A stretch of 8,096 nucleotides of DNA, taken from contig JAVBNU010000019.1 of NCBI GenBank assembly GCA_031551265.1, positions 1 through 8,096 on the forward strand. The letters run 5' to 3'. How positions within the stretch are numbered: the stretch's first letter is position 1; every line of letters begins with the position of its first letter. The position numbers were made by a program, and so were the translations under genes. The stretch is from JAVBNU01 sp031551265 (GTDB taxonomy: Bacteria; Cyanobacteriota; Vampirovibrionia; Gastranaerophilales; Gastranaerophilaceae). This document shows, one piece after another, positions 1-5,872 of this stretch. The notes beneath the pieces were generated by a model. It was not told where the DNA came from and searched no databases. It worked only from the letters and a program-made list of their open reading frames with translations.

Positions 1-1571
1 ATATTTACAAAAAAGATTTGAAAGGGCGTTATAAGCCTGAAAAACCAGCTTCAAAACAAATAATTCCTGAGCATTTCAAGCCATTGCTAAGTCTTGAAAA
101 TACTGTTTTTGAACAAAAACATAGCGCAGATGAATTTCAGAGGCTTGTTGACGGGTTTAGTATTTTGAAACCTAGAGAAAGGATATTTCTTAGTTTGTAT
201 TATGGCATCCATGATGGCAAATCGATGAGATATCAGGAAATAGCCGACATTTTCAGTATATCTTCAACAGGGGTACGAATAATATGTATTAAGGCTCTTG
301 AGCGGGCTCAGGTTCAGGATAAAGAGTTTAAGAACATGCTTGAGGCGTATCTAAGCTTAATCAACGTGGAGAAAACAAGAGAACCTTCGGGACAAGTAAT
401 TCCTGAGCATTTCAAGCCATTACTAAGTCTTGAAAATACTGTTTTTGAACAAAAACATAGCGCAGATGAATTTCAGAGACTTGTTAACGGGTATAGTATT
501 TTAGGGCCAAGAAGAAAGATATTGCTCAGTTTATATTATGGCATTCATGACGGTAAGCCGATGATATATCAGGAAGTAGCCGACATTTTTAAGGTGAGCA
601 GACAAAGAGTACAGCAACTATGTGCTAAGGCTCTCAAACAGGTTCAAATCCAAGATAAAGACTTTGGAAATATGCTTGATGACTACCGAGATGAATTAAA
701 CGACTCTGCAAAAATAGCAATAGAAATTCCTAAAAATTTAGAATACTTGCTCAAGCTTGAAAATACCGCTTTTGAGGCTAATTGTGAAGAAGAAGTTTTT
801 GAGTCATTTAAGTGTGATTTTGAGACTCTTTTAGATATTGAAAAAGTAATTCTTGGTCTTTATTATAGAATTCAGGACGGAAAATCTAAAGAAATAGATG
901 AAATAGCTAAAGCAGTCGGTTGCAGCCATAGTACTCTAATCCAAATAAAGAATGAGGCATTATCTAAAATTCAGGAGGCGAAGGCTCTGACGGAGTTTTC
1001 TCGTTTGGCAAAATGGTCAGCAACGCGTGATTATAACCCTCCCGAGGTGAGGAATGAATTAATGGAAAAATATTATGCAGAAGCAATGAAAATTGGAGGA
1101 CAGCTTGCATATAAATTCAATTTTCAGGGTAATTCTGATGATATAATAATGGATGGCCTCTATGGAGCCGCAAAAACCTATAAGCCTATCGAAGGTAAAA
1201 GATTTGAAGCGCTCTTATATCACCATATAAAAGGAGGATTTTTGCGCCATATCAATAATTCAGCAAAACAAGTGTCTCTGGATGAACAAATATCAGGTGA
1301 AGATGCAAAGAAAATGGATTTTATTGCTGATAAAAAATCATACACGCCTCAAAAAATTATCCAAACAACCGTAGAGACCGAAGAATTATACGAAGCGCTC
1401 AAGACCTTACCCGAAAACATCCGTCAGGTAATATCTTTGAACTTTGGACTTGAGGGTAAAACCGGTGATATTAAAGAAATTGCCGAAAAAATGAATATCT
1501 CAAGAACAGAGGCCGAGAATCTTTTACTGGAAGGTTTTTCGATGCTTAAAACTCTCATAAAATCGTCTTAA
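1..1571 (+). CDS. Sigma-70-like protein with three tandem region-4-like units (5' end off window)
   Basis: The reading frame is open to the left edge. The first possible start, a TTG at 18, has no Shine-Dalgarno sequence in the few bases before it, so the gene probably begins upstream; residues are numbered from that TTG. Three homologous units occupy about 15-102, 127-214 and 236-319. Each has a P-x3-YLL/FKPLL-x-LENT-F segment followed by a sigma region-4-like helix-turn-helix (LSLYYGIHDGK..YQEIADIF). Residues 343-415 resemble sigma region 2 (LAYKF..G..DDIIMDGLYGAAKTY, then HHIKGGFLRH). Residues 455-512 are a fourth region-4-like unit (LPENIRQVISLNFGLEG..IKEIAEKMNISR). No region 3 is evident. 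It probably binds RNA polymerase and/or promoter DNA as an alternative sigma factor or sigma-like regulator. The unit order (4-4-4-2-4) is unusual, and its target promoters cannot be told from the sequence. The sigma homology is confident; activity as a true sigma factor is inferred. Confidence 0.85.
   Translation, partial: IYKKDLKGRYKPEKPASKQIIPEHFKPLLSLENTVFEQKHSADEFQRLVDGFSILKPRERIFLSLYYGIHDGKSMRYQEIADIFSISSTGVRIICIKALERAQVQDKEFKNMLEAYLSLINVEKTREPSGQVIPEHFKPLLSLENTVFEQKHSADEFQRLVNGYSILGPRRKILLSLYYGIHDGKPMIYQEVADIFKVSRQRVQQLCAKALKQVQIQDKDFGNMLDDYRDELNDSAKIAIEIPKNLEYLLKLENTAFEANCEEEVFESFKCDFETLLDIEKVILGLYYRIQDGKSKEIDEIAKAVGCSHSTLIQIKNEALSKIQEAKALTEFSRLAKWSATRDYNPPEVRNELMEKYYAEAMKIGGQLAYKFNFQGNSDDIIMDGLYGAAKTYKPIEGKRFEALLYHHIKGGFLRHINNSAKQVSLDEQISGEDAKKMDFIADKKSYTPQKIIQTTVETEELYEALKTLPENIRQVISLNFGLEGKTGDIKEIAEKMNISRTEAENLLLEGFSMLKTLIKSS
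61..490 (+). repeat. Intragenic tandem repeat, 336-bp period, in the sigma-like gene
   Basis: The stretch starting at 61 recurs at 397, exactly 336 bases (112 codons) later. About the first 95 bases (61-155 and 397-491) differ at only about four positions. Downstream the two units fall to clearly lower identity. The third protein unit, offset a further 109 codons, is related only at protein level. The sharp identity boundary points to a recent partial duplication or gene conversion limited to the linker and first helices of the unit. Confidence 0.85.
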
Positions 1572-1623
1572 AATAATTATTTCACTCGTTTCTATAATTG
1601 TTTTTACCGATTATATTATTTCC

Positions 1624-1652
1624 TTGACTGTAGCCTATGTGTTTGGTATTTT
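1624..1652 (+). promoter_or_regulatory. Candidate promoter for tRNA-Phe
   Basis: A TTGACT at 1624-1629 matches five of six bases of the -35 consensus. It is followed after 17 bases by TATTTT at 1647-1652, which matches four of six of the -10. A TATAGT at 1652-1657 is a better -10 word but lies 22 bases away, too far. Transcription would start near 1659 and run through the hairpin at 1665-1680 and the tRNA-like element into the tRNA, giving a leader of about 140 bases. Confidence 0.4.
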
Positions 1653-1664
1653 ATAGTAAAGAAA

Positions 1665-1680
1665 GCACTTAGTGAAGTGC
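1665..1680 (+). other. Small perfect hairpin in the tRNA leader
   Basis: GCACTT and AAGTGC pair perfectly around the four-base loop AGTG. No T-tract follows, so it is unlikely to be a terminator. It would lie close to the 5' end of the tRNA precursor if the candidate promoter at 1624 is used, where it could protect the end or act in processing. That role is a guess. Confidence 0.5.
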
Positions 1681-1702
1681 AGAAATACAGTAATAATAGG
1701 TA

Positions 1703-1778
1703 TTTGCCGCGTTAGCAAAGTGAGGCGTGAGCCGAGCGAAGTTAAGAAACAAGTAGAGCTTGCTCTACCAACGGCATA
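1703..1778. repeat. GC-rich element built from direct and inverted tRNA-Phe fragments
   Basis: The element is visibly richer in GC than its surroundings. Its left end (1704-1716, TTGCCGCGTTAGC) is a direct copy of the start of the tRNA with its two preceding bases. Its right end contains CTTGCTCTACCAAC (1759-1772), an exact reverse complement of the tRNA D-arm at 1812-1825. GGCA follows directly, as it would in an inverted tRNA 5' end lacking 11 bases. GTAGAGC at 1753-1759 and GCTCTAC at 1762-1768 also make a local hairpin. The middle (TGAGGCGTGAGCCGAGCGAAG) is not tRNA-derived and includes a GGC-GTGA-GCC mini-hairpin. It contains no ORF. It could be a remnant of tRNA duplication and rearrangement, a small dispersed repeat, or a structured part of the tRNA leader. 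Confidence 0.6.
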
Positions 1779-1797
1779 AGAAAAACTAAATAGACTT

Positions 1798-1873
1798 GCC
1801 GCGTTAGCTCAGTTGGTAGAGCAAGGGACTGAAAATCCCTGTGTCCTTGGTTCGATTCCGAGACGCGGCACCA
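1798..1873 (+). tRNA. tRNA-Phe (anticodon GAA)
   Basis: This is a complete cloverleaf. The acceptor arms GCCGCGT (1798-1804) and ACGCGGC (1863-1869) pair perfectly. The D-arm is GCTC..GAGC. The anticodon stem AGGGA/TCCCT encloses the loop CTGAAAA, with anticodon GAA at 1831-1833. The T-arm CTTGG/CCGAG (one G-T pair) encloses TTCGATT. The discriminator base A at 1870 is followed by an encoded CCA at 1871-1873. It decodes UUC and UUU. It is followed within about 10 bases by a terminator and appears to be a single-tRNA unit. Confidence 0.97.
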
Positions 1874-1878
1874 CTTTA

Positions 1879-1905
1879 AAAGACCCTCCTCGAGAGGGTT
1901 TTCTT
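1879..1905. terminator. Bidirectional intrinsic terminator
   Basis: ACCCTC (1883-1888) and GAGGGT (1894-1899) form a six-base GC-rich stem around a five-base loop. The stem is lengthened by a G-T and A-T pairs using the flanking A-run and T-run. On the plus strand it is followed by TTTCTT and ends the tRNA transcript. On the minus strand it is followed by CTTTT and is well placed to end the leftward phosphoesterase transcript, whose stop lies about 90 bases away. Confidence 0.85.
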
Positions 1906-1992
1906 GTGCCTATGTTTCGCTAATTTTTTACTCTTATTCTAAAAATGTTGCAGTTTTGTTGCAGTAGAAAATAAAAAGTGAGAAAAATCCCA
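1906..1992. other. AT-rich spacer with a short direct repeat
   Basis: No gene is seen here. The only pattern is TGTTGCAG at 1946-1953 repeated at 1957-1964, an 11-base period, which is one helical turn. It could be a binding site for a protein or a chance repeat. The spacer is probably the 3' untranslated region of the leftward phosphoesterase transcript. Confidence 0.35.
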
Positions 1993-2769
1993 TTAAATTT
2001 CGACCATTAATCCGTAATTTTTTAAATCTCGATTATTTTCATTGTAATACCCAAATGGATGCGCTATCACCCTTGTGTCGTGTAAAGTAAAATTTACGTC
2101 ATGGTGCACATGTCCATGGCACCATAGTTTTATGTTGTCATACTTTTTAATCAGCCATTCAAGGTCGCTCGCAAACGCTGCGCTTAATAAGTCATCCTTG
2201 TATTTTTCTTCAATGCACTTTTCGCTTGGCGCATGATGAGAAATTACAACAATCTTTTTATCTTGGAACTTTTGACAAGTTTCCTCGATGAATTCTAGGC
2301 TAGCTTTGTGAAATTCAACAGTATCATCCGGCGTTATGGTTTTCGCCACCCCATCTTTTAGAACCTTCACATAGCGAAAATCATTTAAAGAAATTTTCGC
2401 CAGGTGCTTACAGTGTTCCTCATCATTATATAAACTGAAATCTGTGTATAGAATACAGCCGATAAAAACAACATCATCAATGATTTTGTAGTTGTTTTCA
2501 AGAAAAACCACATCACCACTGGAAAACTTAGTTCTCAAATATTCTATCGATGATGTAAGAGAATCGTTCTCATCAAAAGATACTCGGTCATATCCTAGAT
2601 GGTTGCCCTCAATGAATATACCTTGCTTGATGTTTTCCCTTACCCAATCCTCAGTTTTAAGCCTATTTCCTGAAATATCACCACAGCATACGACAAAGTC
2701 ATTGCCAAAATCGAATTCATAGCCTTTATTTATGTCTGCATGTATGTCTGATATGATACGTAGTTTCAT
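1993..2769 (-). CDS. Calcineurin-like metallophosphoesterase
   Basis: This 258-residue protein carries the full series of metallophosphoesterase metal-binding motifs: D-x-H at D8/H10 (SDIHAD), GD-x2-G at D31, GNH at N56-H57, the paired histidines H178-H179 (ISHHAPS), and G-H-x-H at H220/H222. The ligands for a two-metal centre are therefore all present and the enzyme is likely active. The sequence does not reveal the substrate; relatives cleave phosphomonoesters, phosphodiesters or nucleotides. There is no signal peptide, so it is cytoplasmic. The ATG start is supported by AGAAGG ten bases upstream. It lies 54 bases behind the DUF6471-like gene on the same strand and is probably co-transcribed with it. 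A seven-base stem (plus-strand 2781-2787 with 2801-2807, one G-T pair) can partly cover its ribosome binding site. Its transcript can stop at the bidirectional hairpin near 1890. Confidence 0.92.
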   Translation of the reverse strand: MKLRIISDIHADINKGYEFDFGNDFVVCCGDISGNRLKTEDWVRENIKQGIFIEGNHLGYDRVSFDENDSLTSSIEYLRTKFSSGDVVFLENNYKIIDDVVFIGCILYTDFSLYNDEEHCKHLAKISLNDFRYVKVLKDGVAKTITPDDTVEFHKASLEFIEETCQKFQDKKIVVISHHAPSEKCIEEKYKDDLLSAAFASDLEWLIKKYDNIKLWCHGHVHHDVNFTLHDTRVIAHPFGYYNENNRDLKNYGLMVEI

Positions 2770-2823
2770 TTTTATGTGGCCTTCTAGCGTTTATCTTTAA
2801 CCAGAAGAGGATTATTCAATCAT

Positions 2824-3063
2824 TTATTCTTTTTCTCTATCAACAAACTCAACATCATAGCCAAGAATGTCGAGAATCTTTACTAATTCTATATGTGAAA
2901 TGGTACCACTTCTTATTTTCTTGGCGATGTTAGCACTTGTTTTATCGTAACCATATTTTGCTTTCAAAAGTTCTGCCAATAGCACATAGGTTATACCTTT
3001 ATGTAACAATAAACCTTTGATTTTTCTATTAAACTTTACCTTATCTTTGTCTATTTCAGTCAT
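2824..3063 (-). CDS. Small DUF6471-like helix-turn-helix protein
   Basis: This is a 79-residue protein. Residues about 14-72 (GLLLHKGITYVLLAELL, then ANIAKKIRSGTIS, then LVKILDILGYDVEF) fit my memory of the DUF6471 pattern, a compact helix-turn-helix fold related to phage and Xre-type regulators. Family membership is recalled, not searched. The ATG is preceded by AGAGG with a five-base gap. It is the first gene of a probable two-gene leftward operon with the metallophosphoesterase and diverges from the zinc-ribbon gene at 3230, so it may regulate the shared intergenic region. DNA binding is inferred from the fold. No partner such as an integrase or toxin is adjacent. Confidence 0.85.
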   Translation of the reverse strand: MTEIDKDKVKFNRKIKGLLLHKGITYVLLAELLKAKYGYDKTSANIAKKIRSGTISHIELVKILDILGYDVEFVDREKE

Positions 3064-3084
3064 ATTTTCCTCTTTTATAATTTT

Positions 3085-3114
3085 ACTATAGGTATGGGTT
3101 ATGGCTGTGGTTAA
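3085..3114 (-). promoter_or_regulatory. Candidate promoter for the leftward operon
   Basis: Read on the minus strand, TATAGT (plus-strand 3085-3090) matches five of six bases of the -10 consensus. TTAACC (plus-strand 3109-3114) matches four of six of the -35, with an 18-base spacer. The leader before the ATG at 3063 would be about 15 bases. The match is modest. Confidence 0.35.
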
Positions 3115-3145
3115 AGAAAAAAGAAAATTAATTTTTGTAAAATAT

Positions 3146-3192
3146 ATTACTAATGAGTATTGTGTAAAACTATTTAGTAATGTATTGTAAAA
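3146..3192. promoter_or_regulatory. Inverted and direct repeats, possible operator
   Basis: ATTACTAA at 3146-3153 and TTAGTAAT at 3174-3181 are perfect 8-bp inverted copies separated by 20 bases. In addition TAATGAGTATTGTGTAAAA (from 3151) and TAATGTATTGTAAAA (from 3178) are imperfect direct copies. They sit between the two divergent genes and overlap the candidate rightward promoter. That is where an autoregulatory site for the DUF6471-like protein would be expected. The region is very AT-rich, so chance is possible. Confidence 0.35.
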
Positions 3193-3213
3193 ATAAGTTT
3201 TAATATTTATTAA
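3185..3213 (+). promoter_or_regulatory. Candidate promoter for the zinc-ribbon gene
   Basis: TTGTAA (3185-3190) and TATTAA (3208-3213) are spaced by 17 bases, each matching about four of six consensus bases. A ribosome binding site AGGTGA follows at 3221-3226. An alternative pair starting at a TTGTGT about 25 bases further upstream is equally spaced but weaker. The AT-rich background makes this call weak. Confidence 0.3.
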
Positions 3214-3229
3214 TAATATGAGGTGATTT

Positions 3230-3634
3230 ATGAAAAATTACAAACACACAAAAGCAGAAATGCTATCCAATGCAGCTGTAGTCTACATCCATTGTCCGAA
3301 ATGTCAACATGAGGAGCAAGAAATCAATAATTTTGATAAGATTGAGCAAATCCAAAGTAGAGGTATCAGCATCATTTGCGCTAGTTGTGGCACAAAGTAT
3401 AATGTGAAAGGTTTTTATCGTTTGCCAGCAGGCAGAGAAGTAACTCATAAACTGAGTGCATTTGAGTTCAAAGAACTTATAAAAAACAAAACATTTGACC
3501 TTAGGCAATGTTGTAACCTTGACATCGATAACGCTTGCGGAATAGAGATGTTTCAAGATGGTATTTCGGCGACATTACAAGAAGTCAGTCTAACTTTCCA
3601 AGAAGCTCCTGCCTCATCAAAGTGGGAAGATTAG
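3230..3634 (+). CDS. Zinc-ribbon protein of unknown function
   Basis: This is a 134-residue protein that I do not recognise beyond one motif. C22-P-K-C25 and C50-A-S-C53-G, 24 residues apart, form a typical four-cysteine zinc ribbon (HCPKC..ICASCGTKYNVKG). Such modules bind nucleic acid or proteins, or simply stabilise a fold. The region after residue 60 (LPAGREVTHKLSAFEFKELIK) and the tail, with further cysteines in QCCNLDIDNACG, match no family I know. The ATG has a strong AGGTGA site three bases upstream. There is no signal peptide or membrane segment. It is the first of four rightward genes and diverges from the DUF6471-like gene. The 96-base gap to the next gene carries hairpins, so co-transcription downstream is uncertain. 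Confidence 0.8.
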   Translation: MKNYKHTKAEMLSNAAVVYIHCPKCQHEEQEINNFDKIEQIQSRGISIICASCGTKYNVKGFYRLPAGREVTHKLSAFEFKELIKNKTFDLRQCCNLDIDNACGIEMFQDGISATLQEVSLTFQEAPASSKWED

Positions 3635-3670
3635 GGATATTAAAAAATGTAAAGTTTTCATACTACAGAA

Positions 3671-3692
3671 TGCTTTTAAAGCAATTTTGCTT
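3671..3692 (+). other. Alternative small hairpins upstream of the SD hairpin
   Basis: TGCTT (3671-3675), AAGCA (3679-3683) and TGCTT (3688-3692) allow two mutually exclusive five-base stems. The first is followed by ATTTTG and could act as a weak terminator for the zinc-ribbon gene. AAGCAA at 3679-3684 can also pair with TTGCTT at 3700-3705, which is part of the arm that masks the next gene's ribosome binding site. This gives the leader a possible switch-like layout. Confidence 0.4.
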
Positions 3693-3695
3693 ATT

Positions 3696-3724
3696 CACCT
3701 TGCTTAATAATTCTAAGTAAGGTG
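3696..3724 (+). promoter_or_regulatory. Hairpin sequestering the ribosome binding site of the 697-residue gene
   Basis: CACCTTGCTTA (3696-3706) pairs with TAAGTAAGGTG (3714-3724) over 11 base pairs with a single G-T pair and a seven-base loop. The 3' arm contains the likely Shine-Dalgarno AAGGTG (3719-3724), six bases before the GTG start at 3731. The folded RNA would block ribosome entry. Control by temperature, a protein, a ligand or upstream translation is possible, but none can be chosen from sequence. The lack of a T-run argues against a terminator. Confidence 0.6.
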
Positions 3725-3730
3725 TGAAAA

Positions 3731-5824
3731 GTGAAAACATCTTTTAAAAATAGCTACAATAGCCTCAATTCAAATGCTGACTGGGGTCAGCGGTCTTGTG
3801 CTGCAAAAAGTGATATAAGTTTTAAAGGTATTGAAAGTGCTTTTGGTGGTGGCAAGAGGGTTGCTATTAATCATTTTGACGAGGTTGTGAAGTTTTTAAA
3901 TAGTAAGTACGGTAAATTCGTAGCTAATCTCGAAAAAGATATACCTGCTGATGTTTTCAGTAAAGTTTTTGAAGGTAAGGCAATCCATGACGAGTCGATG
4001 GGGCAGAAGTTCGTAAATAGCTTCTTATATCCGTTCACTGGTATGTGGAAAGACTTATATGGTGGTGTAGTTGGTGGATTGTCTAAGAAATTTCCTACAA
4101 ATACAACTTTGGAGCGTTGGAACAATGCAGAGTTTTTGCAGAAGCACCGTAATAATAAGATGTTACGTGACAATGTACAGTCTTTGAGAGGGGCATTAGA
4201 GGAAGTTAATAAAATTTATGATGAAATTATTTCTAAAAACGGTGGTGTGAGACCTGATGATTTTGAAGAGCAAATTATAAAACATACAGATGAACTTTTA
4301 AGAAACTATATGAGCAAGAAGACAGGGAATTATAGTACGCCAGTTGAACGATCATTAAATCGGCTTGTGACTGGCTTAGTACCTGCTTTTTTCCTTGCTA
4401 TCGATGTGTACAACATGTCCTTGAAAAATGGTATGAGTGAGAAAGAAGCTAAAGTTAGTGCTAATCAACGTTTAACACAAGAGTTTATACGAGCTGGAAG
4501 CACAGCGTACACAACTTATGGCACGCTGAATACGTTTGACAGGCTCACAAATACGTTTCCACGCGTTGCGCCTGTAATTACTACTGGTACGGTTGCGTTT
4601 GTTGAAAGTGGTTCAAGGTTGGCTGTAGGAAAAAATTTAGTACCTGAAAAACTCCCACCGCAACCTAGAAGACTCAAAGATATAACATCTATAAGTCAAT
4701 TCCTGCACCGAGAAAATAACGAACAATTATACTGGCTTGACTCACAAGAGCAACAAAATCAACGGAAGCACCTTTTAACGCTTAAAAATGCTATGATATT
4801 CATTGCAGCAAGCGTAATTGGTGGTTTTGCGTGTAGATATGGGCAAAAACAATTTTTAAAAACAGATTTTGGTAAGAATATTTTAAAACAACGTGACAAT
4901 TGGACAGATAAATATTTCAGAGTACCACTACAAGTTACTGAAGACGATATGAATAAGTTTACACAAAAGATAAATAAAGCAGGTTTTAGTGACCTTGCTC
5001 AACGTTACGAAAATGCACTATATGAAAAACAAGAAGAAATACTTAAAGGTGGTGTATATAAATTCAACAAAATTGATAAGTTAGTTAAAATTCCGTTTAC
5101 CAATATGGAAGTACCGTTAGTTGAGATAGCTAAAGTAGTTTTAGTACCATTCAGGTTGGTTAAAGACCTTGCATTGATACCGTATAAGTTGGTATCAAGT
5201 ATTGTATTATCTGTTGCTCAGGTCAGTAAGACAAAAGTAGGGAATAGCATAGCAAAATTTATTGAAGACGGTAAAAAACCTTCTGATGAGTTGGCTATGC
5301 TTTCAACAGCGTACCAAAATTATCTACGAAAAGCTAAAAATCTGAATGACAAAGAATTTGACGCATATATGCAAAATACAGTAAGGTCAGCTTTCAATAA
5401 AAACTCTAACTCTGCTATCGACAACTCAAAAATTGGTAAAATGACGAAAAATATAGTTTCAATGGTAACACTGTATTTTGTTGTATTAGACGATTACATA
5501 CTAACGTTGAAGCAAACTAAAAATCAAGAACAAGCCTCACAAAAAGGTCGTGAAAGATTCGTACAGAACATAATGAGAATGGCTGTTCAACTTAGTTTAA
5601 TGGATTTATTTAACGATATATTTAGGCTTCAGTATAATAATTCTTTAGCCGGTGCTATGCACATAGCTTTTTGGAACACTATTGCAACCGACATCATAAC
5701 TCGTAAACTTGTTGGTAAACCGATAACACCAATGTCAAAAGAAAAACAAGAACAACATGCGAAGAAAACTGAAAACGGTTTCGCTGCTAAGTACCATAGA
5801 TTCATTAATAGGCTTGCAAATTAA
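3731..5824 (+). CDS. Unrecognised 697-residue protein with an internal duplication
   Basis: I do not recognise a family. It starts at GTG with AAGGTG six bases upstream, inside a hairpin. The first ~33 residues are Asn/Ser-rich and end in ISFKG (29-33), a pattern I recall from Gastranaerophilales proteins. Residues 212-305 and 574-667 align without gaps at offset 362. They share F221/F583, D225/D587, Y227/Y589, L231-K232/L593-K594, R247/R609, Q250/Q612, R254/R616 and VGK (299-301/661-663). Both copies begin with a hydrophobic helix and end before a P-rich or basic segment. The middle has one likely membrane segment (AMIFIAASVIGGFAC, 354-368) and hydrophobic, possibly amphipathic stretches at 461-497. 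Residues about 130-190 look helical and charged. There is no classical signal peptide. A membrane-associated structural or secreted-effector role is possible but unproven. The next gene is 48 bases downstream. Confidence 0.85.
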   Translation: MKTSFKNSYNSLNSNADWGQRSCAAKSDISFKGIESAFGGGKRVAINHFDEVVKFLNSKYGKFVANLEKDIPADVFSKVFEGKAIHDESMGQKFVNSFLYPFTGMWKDLYGGVVGGLSKKFPTNTTLERWNNAEFLQKHRNNKMLRDNVQSLRGALEEVNKIYDEIISKNGGVRPDDFEEQIIKHTDELLRNYMSKKTGNYSTPVERSLNRLVTGLVPAFFLAIDVYNMSLKNGMSEKEAKVSANQRLTQEFIRAGSTAYTTYGTLNTFDRLTNTFPRVAPVITTGTVAFVESGSRLAVGKNLVPEKLPPQPRRLKDITSISQFLHRENNEQLYWLDSQEQQNQRKHLLTLKNAMIFIAASVIGGFACRYGQKQFLKTDFGKNILKQRDNWTDKYFRVPLQVTEDDMNKFTQKINKAGFSDLAQRYENALYEKQEEILKGGVYKFNKIDKLVKIPFTNMEVPLVEIAKVVLVPFRLVKDLALIPYKLVSSIVLSVAQVSKTKVGNSIAKFIEDGKKPSDELAMLSTAYQNYLRKAKNLNDKEFDAYMQNTVRSAFNKNSNSAIDNSKIGKMTKNIVSMVTLYFVVLDDYILTLKQTKNQEQASQKGRERFVQNIMRMAVQLSLMDLFNDIFRLQYNNSLAGAMHIAFWNTIATDIITRKLVGKPITPMSKEKQEQHAKKTENGFAAKYHRFINRLAN

Positions 5825-5872
5825 GGTAATTTTTGCTTTAATATATAAACGGATTTATTGAGGAAATGGGAC

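Noticed and set aside
1572..1608. AATTAT..ATAATT stem followed by GTTTTT, possible terminator of the sigma-like gene
   Set aside because: The stem is made only of A-T pairs with a loop of about 13 bases, too weak to call in AT-rich DNA.
1798..1873. tRNA-Phe as a proven phage or island attachment site
   Set aside because: No second copy of the tRNA 3' end and no integrase gene occur in the window.
1946..1964. Two copies of TGTTGCAG as a CRISPR or iteron array
   Set aside because: Only two short copies exist, with no spacers or further repeats.
2492..2722. Rightward ORF of 76 codons
   Set aside because: It lies antisense inside the well-supported metallophosphoesterase and has no recognisable composition or ribosome binding site.
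3535..3720. Rightward ORF of 61 codons overlapping the zinc-ribbon gene end
   Set aside because: It is mostly in another frame of that gene and runs through the hairpin leader; the product looks random.
5858..5872. TTG start adding five residues to the 153-residue protein
   Set aside because: These codons overlap the GAGGA ribosome binding site that fits the ATG at 5873.
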